Below, one piece after another: positions 23,082 to 30,249 of a DNA stretch of 64,000 bases (positions within the stretch are counted from its first letter, which is position 1; each line of letters begins with the position of its first letter). The notes under the pieces were generated by a model, which did not search any database, had not been told where the DNA came from, and saw only the letters and a program-made list of their open reading frames with translations. Source of the stretch: an uncultured Lachnospiraceae bacterium (GTDB lineage Bacteria > Bacillota > Clostridia > Lachnospirales > Lachnospiraceae); contig CAKREB010000010.1 in the NCBI GenBank assembly GCA_934317005.1, positions 54,336-118,335 on the forward strand. The letters are read 5' to 3'. Made by a program: the position numbers and the translations under genes.

Positions 23082-24741
23082 CTAAAATGTTCTCTGTGAT
23101 ACATTCGCTTTACAAACAGTAGCTCCATCTGCAAGCATTACTAACTGTGTAATTCCATCTGCAGCATCGTCATGGTCATTACTACCAATCTGAACTGTCA
23201 TGGTTAATTCATCCATTGCGTCATGATATTCTTTATTTCTCTTATTTGCCGCCAGGAACTTACATCTTCTTTTAACATCCGGTGCATACTGTATGATCTT
23301 TGCCATTTTACTCATTGTATTTGGTGCTTTACTGGACGATATGCTACATGAATAATGTTGAGCCTGTAATAATTCGTCTATCTTATCTGCATACTCATCT
23401 CCACCATTGTTTGCTTCAAAATGTTCCATCTGCGGCTTATGATATAATGTTTTTCCAACAACAATAGGCTGAGTAACTGTCTTATCCCCACGGTTAAAAA
23501 TCCAATCCGGGATATAGATATATCCATCATCATATTCATATCCAAATGGCATCGACAAACTATCTCCACCGCCCCAAGCCACATCACAAGCAGCCAATAC
23601 ACGAATCAGGCTGTTCTCCGGTGGAAGCACTCCATTGTACGTCTGCAGCTCATCCTCTGGAAAAAGCAATCCCTCACGCACAAATGGGCGTTGCTGATAT
23701 TTCGCCTCCCATTCGTTCTTATCCAAACGACTCTTCACATTCAGGAAATATTCCGTTGAAAATCCCTTGCCATAGTCGTAAACAAAATTGGACTCCCCAT
23801 TCTCATCAAGTGCTGGAATCTTTCTGAAACGGTATCGTGGGTTATCCTTGTACTGTTTCTCTACTTTGCCAAGCGGATCCAGAATATTCCATCTAGTACC
23901 TACCATCAATTCTCTTGTACCGTCATTCTTACGATCAACAAGCAAGTTAAGATAATCCTGGTATCTGCCCTCTAATCGTGACGGAGACAAACTCTCCTGC
24001 CTGTCACGTACCATATCATCGACATACAGATAACCGTCCCAAGAAATATCAACTGCACCCGTCCATGTACCATCAATACCACGACAGGTTAATGTGGCAA
24101 AACGATCCGGATCATTCAAAGTCACTTCTTTCTTTTCCGCTGACTTCTTTTGCAGAAATGTCTGCGGGAATATATCCAGAAAATGATACTGTCTTTTTTC
24201 TTCCGGTACATCCAATTCCATAAGATTAAGTGCTTCGCCATAAAATCCATCTGCCAAGATTCCACTATGCCCTGACATCGCATTATGACTATTTGGTCGT
24301 TTTCCCATAACCCATGCCATAAAGAATATACATATCGTTGATTTACCAACACGGGGGAGGCATCGACAGTCCGTAGAAATCAAGTCTACCCTCTTCTAAG
24401 TCCTGCAAATCGTCAACAACCACTTTCAGAGTATGTCTGCGTGGCATATAGAACCTTTTCTCAGGCTTTCTGTCCTTTTCCATGTAGTAAAGGAAATCCT
24501 CAAAGAAATACGGTGCCAGCATTAAAGTAGCTTTCCAATACAGACTTGCAAATTCAATACTGTTCTTCTTTCGACTCTCCTTTGCCGCAATCTTCTGTAC
24601 TTCCTTTGCCTGCTGCAATGCAAAATTCAGATCATCTTTCTTTTCCTCGATTGCCATATCAAGCAATGCGCTAGCAAATTTTATATTAGTTAGGTCTTTT
24701 CGATGCAGACCTTTTATAATTTTCTTATTTTGTTCGGACAT
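23082..24741 (-). pseudogene. terL: Large terminase subunit, frameshifted at the Walker A motif
   Basis: TerL packages DNA with an N-terminal ATPase and a C-terminal nuclease. The first part (24741-24343) ends DFYGLSMPP and then leaves frame; the rest (from about 24370 to 23082) resumes at RVGKSTICIFFMAW. A run of five C (about 24349-24353) is one base longer than the in-frame reading (CCT CCC CGT GTT GGT AAA) requires. Downstream, the Walker B-like YLYVDDMVRD (about residue 220 of the joined protein) and the nuclease motifs (LAACDVAWGGGDS, EANNGGDEYAD, NDHDDAADGI) are intact. Without suppression no active ATPase is made. A sequencing error at the homopolymer is the alternative. Confidence 0.88.
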
Positions 24742-24746
24742 AAAAA

Positions 24747-24775
24747 AGACACCTACCTTTCAAAGATAAGTGCCT
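24747..24775 (-). terminator. Hairpin with U-run abutting the terL start codon
   Basis: On the minus strand AGGCAC (24775 to 24770) pairs with GTGTCT (24752 to 24747) and six T follow directly before the ATG. The ribosome site AGGTAGG lies in the loop and stem, so it may control translation as well as transcription. Confidence 0.5.
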
Positions 24776-24786
24776 ATTCACTGTTA

Positions 24787-24806
24787 CATATACCCGATTG
24801 TATATG
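24787..24806. repeat. Perfect inverted repeat upstream of terL
   Basis: CATATAC, CCGATT and GTATATG form a 7-bp perfect inverted repeat between the small 81-residue gene and terL. It may be an operator. Confidence 0.45.
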
Positions 24807-24815
24807 CCATATACT

Positions 24816-25061
24816 TTATTTTGTTACAACATCATCTGATGCATGATTTAACAATTCTTCGGCATCAACTATCATACACATTATAGTTTCCGCTAATACC
24901 CTGGCATCATTGTAAAAGTAACCCGATATTTTCCATAAATCTGCCTGAGTCTCTATTTTCTGACCGAAATAAGTTTCCGTCAACATATTCGATAATACTC
25001 TTGCTCTCTCGATTAAAACACTTGCATTTGAAAATTTACTTTCATTTACTGATATATCCAT
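24816..25061 (-). CDS. Small phage protein of unknown function
   Basis: This 81-residue protein is helical and acidic: MDISVNESKFSNASVLIERA, then AETIMCMIVDAEELLNHASD. A CAAGGAG site precedes ATG 25061. It lies between the Rha regulator and terL. I do not recognise a family. The heptad-like spacing of Leu/Ile suggests a small dimeric helical protein. No catalytic motif is seen. Confidence 0.65.
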   Translation of the reverse strand: MDISVNESKFSNASVLIERARVLSNMLTETYFGQKIETQADLWKISGYFYNDARVLAETIMCMIVDAEELLNHASDDVVTK

Positions 25062-25096
25062 AATATCGCTCCTTGTCGTTTGTTTGAATTATTTGT

Positions 25097-25813
25097 TTAA
25101 AATCTGTAACCGTCTAACACTTGGTCTGCAATATCCTGAAGCTGTGGAAAATATTCCACCAAATCTATCGTATATGCAAGGGTACGCCCTGTTTCCGACT
25201 GATAAATCTCTTTTGCTTCATCCAAATTGTAATACCTGCCACATTCCTCAAGTATTTCATGGTATAACTTTCTTGGTTCAATCCCAGTTCTTTCCTTGAT
25301 ATTCCATATAATATCTCGGTTCTTTTCATACCATGTTTCTACTTTCGGCTGTAACCTTTTTACTAATCTAACTCTTGACTTTTCCTGTAATTCGGCTTCA
25401 ACTCTCTTTAAGCGTTTATTCAAATCATTCAGTTTCCAATCAACAATTTTCTCCGGAGTGTACTCTACTAAACTCTTGTTCTTAGTTTTCTGCTCTACCA
25501 CTTTCTGCTGGCTGATTGCCTGCTCCATTTCGTGGAAACGTTCAATATACTTTACGGTGAACTCCGTCCCCTTAATTCCTGTCATTTTATGAGCAATGAA
25601 CTCGCAACCTTTTTTGGTAATGTTGTAACATTTTCGTTCTTTTTCCTGTTCATCTAAATATGTAGATAATTTGAAATATTCAGCCAATTCAAAATTGAGT
25701 TGGCTAAAATGTTTCTCATAAGATGCGATACTTCTCAACAAGTTATAGTGAGTTTTTCCAGTCATTTCTGCGACTTCTAAAGACGATAGTGTCTGCTCTA
25801 ACTGTTCCATCAT
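25097..25813 (-). CDS. Rha-family phage regulatory protein
   Basis: The N-terminal 100 residues match the Rha/pRha domain: SLEVAEMTGKTHYNLLRSI, YEKHFSQLNFELAEYF, CYNITKKGCEFIAHKMTG and FTVKYIERFHEME. Rha proteins bind DNA and act as regulators or antirepressors during lytic growth. A coiled coil (about residues 120-150) links to a C-terminal domain of about 90 residues with GRYYNLDEAKEIYQSETGR. AAGGAG precedes ATG 25813. Its coding sequence near 25685 shares a palindromic 20-bp block with the repeat array at 26201-26344. Confidence 0.85.
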   Translation of the reverse strand: MMEQLEQTLSSLEVAEMTGKTHYNLLRSIASYEKHFSQLNFELAEYFKLSTYLDEQEKERKCYNITKKGCEFIAHKMTGIKGTEFTVKYIERFHEMEQAISQQKVVEQKTKNKSLVEYTPEKIVDWKLNDLNKRLKRVEAELQEKSRVRLVKRLQPKVETWYEKNRDIIWNIKERTGIEPRKLYHEILEECGRYYNLDEAKEIYQSETGRTLAYTIDLVEYFPQLQDIADQVLDGYRF

Positions 25814-25831
25814 AATCTCCTTTCATTCAAT

Positions 25832-25860
25832 TTGCATTTCCAAAAGAAAGATGATATGAT
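25832..25860 (+). promoter_or_regulatory. Plus-strand promoter of second small RNA
   Basis: TTGCAT at 25832-25837 and TATGAT at 25855-25860 are spaced by 17 bp, facing right between the divergent-looking Rha start and the RHH gene end. Confidence 0.65.
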
Positions 25861-25866
25861 AGATTT

Positions 25867-25940
25867 ATCAAATTCCTTTTGGAGTTTTTGAGTTATAAGA
25901 AGTTGTTTTCGTTGGTAGCGGTGCAACTTCTTATTTTTTT
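25867..25940 (+). ncRNA. Candidate small RNA with perfect terminator between rha and RHH genes
   Basis: After the promoter, a transcript of about 74 nt would end at an 11-bp perfect stem, ATAAGAAGTTG (25895-25905) with CAACTTCTTAT (25924-25934), followed by seven T. The T-run overlaps the last codons of the RHH gene on the other strand. A GGAG followed by TTG could start a short hydrophobic peptide (LSYKKLFSLVAVQLLIF...), so a small toxin-like peptide cannot be excluded. Confidence 0.5.
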
Positions 25941-26104
25941 AACTCTTTATAGACCATCTCTATTCCTTTTCTGATAACGTCAGCTTTAGTCATACCAGTT
26001 TCTTTACAACAAAATTCTAGTTTTTCAATGTCCCTATCTGACATTCGTATTCTAGTTTCATGTTTCTTTGGTTCAGATGTTGGTCTGCCTGTCCTTGGTG
26101 ACAT
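25931..26104 (-). CDS. Ribbon-helix-helix (Arc/CopG) DNA-binding protein
   Basis: This 57-residue protein reads MSPRTGRPTSEPKKHETRIR, then MSDRDIEKLEFCCKETG and a second helix ending MVYKELKK. The basic N-terminus, the ETRIRMS beta strand and two helices are the ribbon-helix-helix pattern. GGAGGG precedes ATG 26104. A strong promoter with two direct repeats of TGGTGACACA lies just upstream, so it probably represses its own gene. It may control phage or cargo genes nearby. Confidence 0.85.
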   Translation of the reverse strand: MSPRTGRPTSEPKKHETRIRMSDRDIEKLEFCCKETGMTKADVIRKGIEMVYKELKK

Positions 26105-26122
26105 TTATTCCCTCCTTCCTTT

Positions 26123-26164
26123 TGGTGACACATAAATAATAAATTATGGTGACACAAAAGTCAA
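26123..26164 (-). promoter_or_regulatory. Promoter and operator of the RHH gene
   Basis: On the minus strand TTGACT (26164-26159) and TATTAT (26141-26136) are spaced by 17 bp. Two direct copies of TGGTGACACA (26123-26132 and 26147-26156, 24 bp apart) lie between the boxes and just after the -10, the expected place for autorepression. Confidence 0.8.
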
Positions 26165-26200
26165 GTCCTTTTTTCATTTTTTGCCAAAAACATACCACCA

Positions 26201-26344
26201 ATAACTCAGGTGACTGAAAATTCAACCGGCTCAAAATTGAGCTGGTTAAACTCACTCAGCTCAAAACTGAGTTCAGTAAAAAAACACTCATGCCCATCTG
26301 GGCTTCAACTAAATCACTCACGCCTAAATAGACTTCAGCTAAAT
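26201..26344. repeat. Array of about four imperfect 31-bp units with palindromic cores
   Basis: Units at 26219-26250, 26251-26280, 26281-26314 and 26315-26344 share the frame CACTCA...GCTCAAAACTGAG..TTCA..TAAA. A further partial unit lies at 26201-26218. Each centre is a different small palindrome (GCTCAAAATTGAGC, GCTCAAAACTGAG, GCCCATCTGGGC), and in the first three the changes on both sides match. No reading frame explains it. Confidence 0.6.
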
Positions 26345-26346
26345 GT

Positions 26347-26487
26347 TTAATTTCGCACAATTTTCTTCCGAACCTCATAAACCTTAACCGTTCCATCACT
26401 GTTTTTCTTAATCTCTGCATTATTGCCATGCATCAAGATTTTAGCAATCATATTAGCTTGCTTCCGAATTTCTTCCTGTAAATTCAC
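26347..26487 (-). CDS. Small phage protein, 46 residues
   Basis: The frame starts with GTG 26487, preceded by GAGGTGATACA, and reads MNLQEEIRKQANMIAKILMH followed by GNNAEIKKNSDGTVKVYEVRKK. It is a helix followed by a beta hairpin. Its codon use and ribosome site look genuine. It lies between the repeat array and the terminator of the AT-rich membrane-anchored gene. Its function is unknown. Confidence 0.65.
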   Translation of the reverse strand: MNLQEEIRKQANMIAKILMHGNNAEIKKNSDGTVKVYEVRKKIVRN

Positions 26488-26508
26488 TGTATCACCTCAT
26501 TTCTGTGC

Positions 26509-26556
26509 AAAAAAATACCAACCACCTATTCGTTATTGAATATTGATGGTTGGTAT
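26509..26556 (-). terminator. Strong terminator of the membrane-anchored cargo gene
   Basis: On the minus strand ATACCAACCA (26556 to 26547) pairs with TGGTTGGTAT (26524 to 26515), followed by seven T. It lies directly after the gene ending at 26561. Confidence 0.88.
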
Positions 26557-26560
26557 ATAA

Positions 26561-27169
26561 CTATCTTAATAAATTAAATGTATTTTCCATAATTCTTTTT
26601 ATGTCAACTGATAACCAAGATTTCACCTCTATAATATCATCTCTTATTTGATGTATTCCTTGCACTATATTTTGATTATTGGATGCATCATCTAATTCGC
26701 CGCCAAGCAAATACTTTTCTAATATATTTTCCATAGATTTTATAATTCCTGATATATCATCTGAAATATCTTTGCTATTTACATTCTCTTTTAATATTTC
26801 AGACGCACAAAAGCTCAAATTATACAATTCTATATTACACTTTTGTACTCTCTCTTTAGATAAATTATATGCATCAAACTCTCCTTCAAGTTTATTTATA
26901 TTCTTCTTATTTTTTTGAGCTCTTAAGATTTTGATAAATGAATCAAGTAAACCATCTAAAGAATTTTCTAATTCACTTATTTTATCAATAAGCAAATTTT
27001 CATAATGAACAATCATGTCAATTTTTTTATTTCTTTTATCACGATTACTTGATTTTGCGTTATTAACTATTATTGCTATAATTGCAACTACTACTGGTAC
27101 AATTTTTCCAAAGAACTCTAAAAACAAATCTACATATGGATATTGTGCAATAAAATCATTATATGACAT
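26561..27169 (-). CDS. Membrane-anchored coiled-coil protein (AT-rich cargo)
   Basis: I do not recognise this 202-residue protein. From ATG 27169 it has a short N-terminus (MSYNDFIAQYPYVDLFLEFF), one membrane helix (about residues 22-37, IVPVVVAIIAIIVNN), then about 160 cytoplasmic residues of helices rich in Lys, Asp, Asn and Leu. AAGGAGG precedes the start. It has its own promoter (27239-27204) and terminator (26556-26509) and is far more AT-rich than its neighbours, so it is a separately transcribed insertion. A role in prophage-mediated exclusion is possible. Confidence 0.7.
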   Translation of the reverse strand: MSYNDFIAQYPYVDLFLEFFGKIVPVVVAIIAIIVNNAKSSNRDKRNKKIDMIVHYENLLIDKISELENSLDGLLDSFIKILRAQKNKKNINKLEGEFDAYNLSKERVQKCNIELYNLSFCASEILKENVNSKDISDDISGIIKSMENILEKYLLGGELDDASNNQNIVQGIHQIRDDIIEVKSWLSVDIKRIMENTFNLLR

Positions 27170-27203
27170 GCAATTTTTCCTCCTTCGTAAATTAATAAAA
27201 GAA

Positions 27204-27239
27204 ATTGTATCATACCTACCATCAATATTCAATTGTCAA
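27204..27239 (-). promoter_or_regulatory. Promoter of the membrane-anchored cargo gene
   Basis: On the minus strand TTGACA (27239-27234) lies 19 bp before TATGAT (27214-27209). A second reading, TTGAAT (27232-27227), 17 bp, TACAAT (27209-27204), is equally good. Confidence 0.6.
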
Positions 27240-27269
27240 AGAACCATTTTCGTTCGATAAATTTAGACA

Positions 27270-27818
27270 TCACCCTTTCTGCGCCCGAATAATCTGCGAA
27301 ATCCGTCCCTGCGAGCATCCCATCTCATCTGCAATCTTCTTTTGTGACCATTTTGCCTTATAAAGAGCCATCACCTTGCCCTCATCAATCGGCTTTTTCT
27401 CTTTCTCCAACTTTTCTGGTATTGTGGCTTTAACTTCGCCTTTTTCAATAGCTTCATGAACTTCATCCACAAAATCATCACAAATAATGTGATCTTGTGC
27501 AGTCTCGCTTTTTACCTGCTCCTCAAATGCTCTCTGATTTTCCATAGATTTATTCTTATCCAATTCCATTACTGTCATCAGACAATAGTTTGCGAGATCA
27601 AGACAGGTATCTCGGATGCTTTCATCCGGCACTTTCTGTTTTGTTCCACCGGCAAGATTCTCCAGCCGGTTCCATTTATCTTCCATACGGACCAATGCAG
27701 CAATAATTCCATATTTTTTAAAGGATCTGCCAAAGCTGTCACCATAATCGTGATTTTTTCGCACATATACGTCATGTACGAAATCAACCAGTTTCTTGTG
27801 TTCTTCAATCTGATTCAT
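27270..27818 (-). CDS. Nucleotide-modification-associated domain 1 (DUF1599) protein with HTH tail
   Basis: Residues 1-90 match the Nmad1/DUF1599 domain: KNHDYGDSFGRSFKKYG, RMEDKWNRLENLAGG and DTCLDLANYCLMTVMEL, an all-alpha MazG-like pyrophosphohydrolase relative found in phages that alter nucleotides. The C-terminal 40 residues form a helix-turn-helix, ALYKAKWSQKKIADEMGCSQ, ending SQIIRAQKG. CAGGAAAG precedes ATG 27818. The domain could act on dNTPs in the same pool as the deaminase; this is inference. Confidence 0.8.
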   Translation of the reverse strand: MNQIEEHKKLVDFVHDVYVRKNHDYGDSFGRSFKKYGIIAALVRMEDKWNRLENLAGGTKQKVPDESIRDTCLDLANYCLMTVMELDKNKSMENQRAFEEQVKSETAQDHIICDDFVDEVHEAIEKGEVKATIPEKLEKEKKPIDEGKVMALYKAKWSQKKIADEMGCSQGRISQIIRAQKG

Positions 27819-28137
27819 GTTCTTTCCTGCCTTTCTCTTCTTTAAATTTTCGAATTGCTGTTACTTCCGGTATAAGGTTATGTGGTATCTGGATTACCGT
27901 GATCAAAGTATCATTGTGGAATATGTATGCCTTATCACCATACAACCGTATCTGATTTGCCGATTGGTTATAAAAATACTGCTTGTCTACCCACTTCCGC
28001 AAATTCCCAGATGTTTCCGCATGTCGTACTCCCAACTGATACACTTTTTTCACCATTCTGCTGATTGAGTTTTTCCCGATACCGCATCGCTGTTTCATAC
28101 GATATTTGGCATGCTTTGTTACGATCGTATATACCAC
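27805..28137 (-). CDS. Phage protein of unknown function
   Basis: This 110-residue protein begins HAKYRMKQRCGIGKNSISRM after eight residues and has a beta-rich C-terminal half (IRLYGDKAYIFHNDTLITVI). The HA-x-x-RM-x-x-R opening recalls DUF4258/RelE-like small proteins, but no family is certain. GTG 28137 has AAGGAGGAAG just upstream. It overlaps the start of the DUF1599 gene by 14 bp, so the two are co-translated. Confidence 0.65.
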   Translation of the reverse strand: MVYTIVTKHAKYRMKQRCGIGKNSISRMVKKVYQLGVRHAETSGNLRKWVDKQYFYNQSANQIRLYGDKAYIFHNDTLITVIQIPHNLIPEVTAIRKFKEEKGRKEHESD

Positions 28138-28237
28138 CTTCCTCCTTATACCTACTTTTCAAATAATCCCCGCTGTGCTTTTGACACACATTCACAGCTC
28201 TTGCTACGGGGAGGAATGAAATCTACACACAAGTCCA

Positions 28238-28276
28238 GAAAACAAACTTCCCTGCCGAATGAATCCGATCAGGGAA
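28238..28276 (-). terminator. Hairpin after the phage tRNA
   Basis: TTCCCTG (28248-28254) pairs with CAGGGAA (28270-28276). On the minus strand it follows the tRNA 3' end by one base and is followed by GTTTGTTTTC. Confidence 0.6.
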
Positions 28277-28277
28277 A

Positions 28278-28349
28278 CTGGCATAGCAGGGTTCGAACCT
28301 GCGGCATCTTGATTAACAATCAGGCGTTCTACCACTGAACTATATGCCA
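28278..28349 (-). tRNA. tRNA-Asn (anticodon GTT), prophage-encoded
   Basis: The 72-nt minus-strand sequence folds into a full cloverleaf: acceptor TGGCATA/TATGCCA, D arm GTTC/GAAC, anticodon stem CCTGA/TCAAG around TTGTTAA, T arm GCAGG-TTCGAAC-CCTGC, discriminator G, no encoded CCA. Anticodon GTT reads Asn codons. The second anticodon-stem pair is a C-A mismatch. It lies between the lipoprotein gene and a hypothetical gene within the prophage and does not mark the integration site. Confidence 0.88.
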
Positions 28350-28404
28350 TTAACCGATTTTCACCGGTTAGCATTCATGTTTATAGTGTCATGCCTGCCA
28401 CTAT

Positions 28405-28794
28405 CTATTTCTTACTCGTTACAGTAAACGGAACAATAGACTCAGGGATGTAATTGACCTCATACTTGTACTTATTCACTTTGGCACCACCAATATCTTC
28501 AACCACATACATGGTTTCCTGATTCAGACCCACGATATGCTTTCTGTATGATCCATCTTCCATTTCGCAGATCACGTTGATCTTATTTTTGTTTTCCACT
28601 TCGAGAGAAAATGCGCCGATCAATTCAAACTCTACCTTGTCCGTTCTTGAATTGATCACTGCCAATCTCCGCAACACATTGAAGTTATCTGCTTCCTGAG
28701 AGACATTCCCGGACACCTTATCCGCTTCCGTACATCCTGTTAATGACATGGTCAATGCCACTGCCAATAACACCGCCAACACTTTCTTTCTCAT
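28405..28794 (-). CDS. Phage-encoded lipoprotein (beta-sandwich type)
   Basis: This 129-residue protein has a lipoprotein signal peptide with lipobox LTGC (Cys21), after MRKKVLAVLLAVALTMS. The mature part is beta-rich: KVEFELIGAFSLEVENKNKI and CEMEDGSYRKHIVGLN. Small lipoproteins of this kind are common in Lachnospiraceae prophages. Lipoproteins such as Ltp of Streptococcus phage TP-J34 block DNA entry of other phages, so superinfection exclusion is a reasonable but untested guess. It lies upstream of the phage tRNA on the same strand. Confidence 0.75.
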   Translation of the reverse strand: MRKKVLAVLLAVALTMSLTGCTEADKVSGNVSQEADNFNVLRRLAVINSRTDKVEFELIGAFSLEVENKNKINVICEMEDGSYRKHIVGLNQETMYVVEDIGGAKVNKYKYEVNYIPESIVPFTVTSKK

Positions 28795-28815
28795 TTCATC
28801 ACCGTTTCCTTTCCA

Positions 28816-28974
28816 CTAATTCATGATCAAGTATATTATTGTTCCTCCAAAGCCAAGTGACAAAATTTTGAATCCTACACTTGTACCCGTATTTTTTTCT
28901 TTGCAATCCACAACAATCATCCACAGGAGCATCATTGCATTGAATATGATTATCGCTATTTTTAATATCTGCAT
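28816..28974 (-). CDS. Small membrane protein, 52 residues
   Basis: From ATG 28974 the protein reads MQILKIAIIIFNAMMLLWMI, then a short polar loop (VVDCKEKNTG) and a second hydrophobic segment (FKILSLGFGGTIIYLIM). It is a two-helix hairpin of the size of small phage membrane proteins. A weak AGGCGGTG site precedes the start; longer frames reach back to 29043 into the previous gene. Its function is unknown; a holin-like role cannot be excluded. Confidence 0.55.
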   Translation of the reverse strand: MQILKIAIIIFNAMMLLWMIVVDCKEKNTGTSVGFKILSLGFGGTIIYLIMN

Positions 28975-29014
28975 CACACACCGCCTTTTTTGTATTAAAA
29001 ATTTTTTTGAAGTC

Positions 29015-29284
29015 TTATTCATCGCCACAACGCAAACGGACAATAAGCCGATCTCCGGAAATATGCTGTACCCTGATCAGCTGGTATTTGGATGTATCCG
29101 CTAACTCCTCCTGTGTGATCACAATCTGGTTATCACGGATAAAATCCGGATGAAGCAGAACAACTTTCAAGATATCACCGTTTGCTAGTGTACCCGCATA
29201 TCTTTCTGCCATTGCCATTTTTTTTCGCAGTATTTCGTTTTCAAGCGTCAAAAATCTGATATGACGTTTCTTTCTGCCAAACAT
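29015..29284 (-). CDS. Hypothetical phage protein, 89 residues
   Basis: From ATG 29284 (AAAGGAG upstream) the protein reads MFGRKKRHIRFLTLENEILR, a basic helical start, followed by beta strands (LIRVQHISGDRLIVRLRCG). A second good ribosome site (GGGGGGAGGGG) lies before ATG 29366, which would give an overlapping 41-residue frame (MGESVDSLLDPSS..., 29241-29366). One or both may be made. No family is recognised. Confidence 0.55.
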   Translation of the reverse strand: MFGRKKRHIRFLTLENEILRKKMAMAERYAGTLANGDILKVVLLHPDFIRDNQIVITQEELADTSKYQLIRVQHISGDRLIVRLRCGDE

Positions 29285-29604
29285 TCCTAAGCTCCTTTCC
29301 ACAGAGGTCTTTTTTGTTTTTTTCATTGCTTGAAGGGTCGAGTAGGCTGTCTACCGACTCTCCCATAACCCCTCCCCCCATCTTCACAGTATCATTGCTG
29401 TGCTTTTTCTTCCGGCTCTTCTCATAGCATTGAAATCGCACATTCAATGACAAAATCATATAGGAAAAATCAACTCTGTGATAAACCCTTGTTTTTTCTA
29501 TAGTTACAGAATCGTGTCAAACGCCCTATTTACAAGGCTTCACAGCACTTTTGACACTTTTTAAAGATTGCCAATATGCAAAAAATATTCATTTTTCTGC
29601 ATAT

Positions 29605-30160
29605 TTATTCGTTAATGTCCACATCTATCGGAATATCATCAGCCAGCATCTGCTGCACTTCCTCTGGTGTCTTATCTGCTTCAATCTGCTTTCTAGGCTC
29701 AATCACAACCTCTTGCTGGTCTTTCAAGCCATCAAAATTTTTTTGCCAGAAAATAGCTGTTACTGGATTGAGTTTCCCCGATGCTGCCAACTGCTCACGA
29801 ATACTCGACATTATTTCAAGGCTTTTTTTTTATGGCGTTGCAACGCGGTGAGCTGGGTTCTCTCTGCTGAATCCTACATATATCCGTCTTATTTAATCCC
29901 CAGGTAGCATATAGTCCAAGGTTTCCCGGTTTAAGATCATTGTCAATGCAGTAATTGAAATATTCCAATGCTCTTTTGTTTAACTGCTCCGGATCTTTGT
30001 TATCTATTGGCTCCCAAACCATTCCAGTAGTAACACATCCACGAACTATATCTGCCATTTCACCCGGCTTAACAGACAAACCATTATCACCAATAACCGG
30101 AGACTTAGCACCTCTAGCATTTTTATAAGCTAATCTATTTCCAGAACCTTTTCCGCCCAT
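29605..30160 (-). pseudogene. Small terminase-like gene, frameshifted at an A9 run
   Basis: The first part (30160-29816) begins MGGKGSGNRLAYKNARGAK and contains RALEYFNYCIDNDLKPGNLG and YATWGLNKTDI; the second (29811-29605) reads SSIREQLAASGKLNPVTAI, then FWQKNFDGLKDQQEVVIEP. Together they match small-terminase-like DNA-binding proteins of Clostridia phages in layout. A run of nine A (minus strand, 29823-29831) separates them; with eight A the two parts join in frame. AAGGTGG supports ATG 30160. Transcriptional slippage on A9 could restore some full-length protein; otherwise the gene is broken. Confidence 0.7.
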
Positions 30161-30184
30161 AACATTCACCACCTTAATTTTTCC

Positions 30185-30249
30185 GTAAAAATAAAAAATG
30201 AGCTATAAACAATAGACCTTTCAGAATAAGATCTATTCTTCATAACTCA
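30185..30249 (-). terminator. Hairpin with U-run upstream of the small terminase gene
   Basis: On the minus strand TGAGTTAT (30249 to 30242) pairs with ATAGCTCA (30206 to 30199), with an inner AATAGA/TCTATT stem, followed by TTTTTTATTTTT. Confidence 0.65.

Noticed and set aside
26073..26255. Frame across the RHH promoter
   Set aside because: It runs through the promoter and operator repeats and overlaps the RHH gene out of frame, so it is not a gene.
28278..28349. tRNA-Asn as the prophage attachment site
   Set aside because: The att repeat is at metA and no second copy of the tRNA end is seen.
29551..29907. Plus-strand frames opposite the small terminase pieces
   Set aside because: No ribosome site, and the minus-strand pieces match phage proteins.
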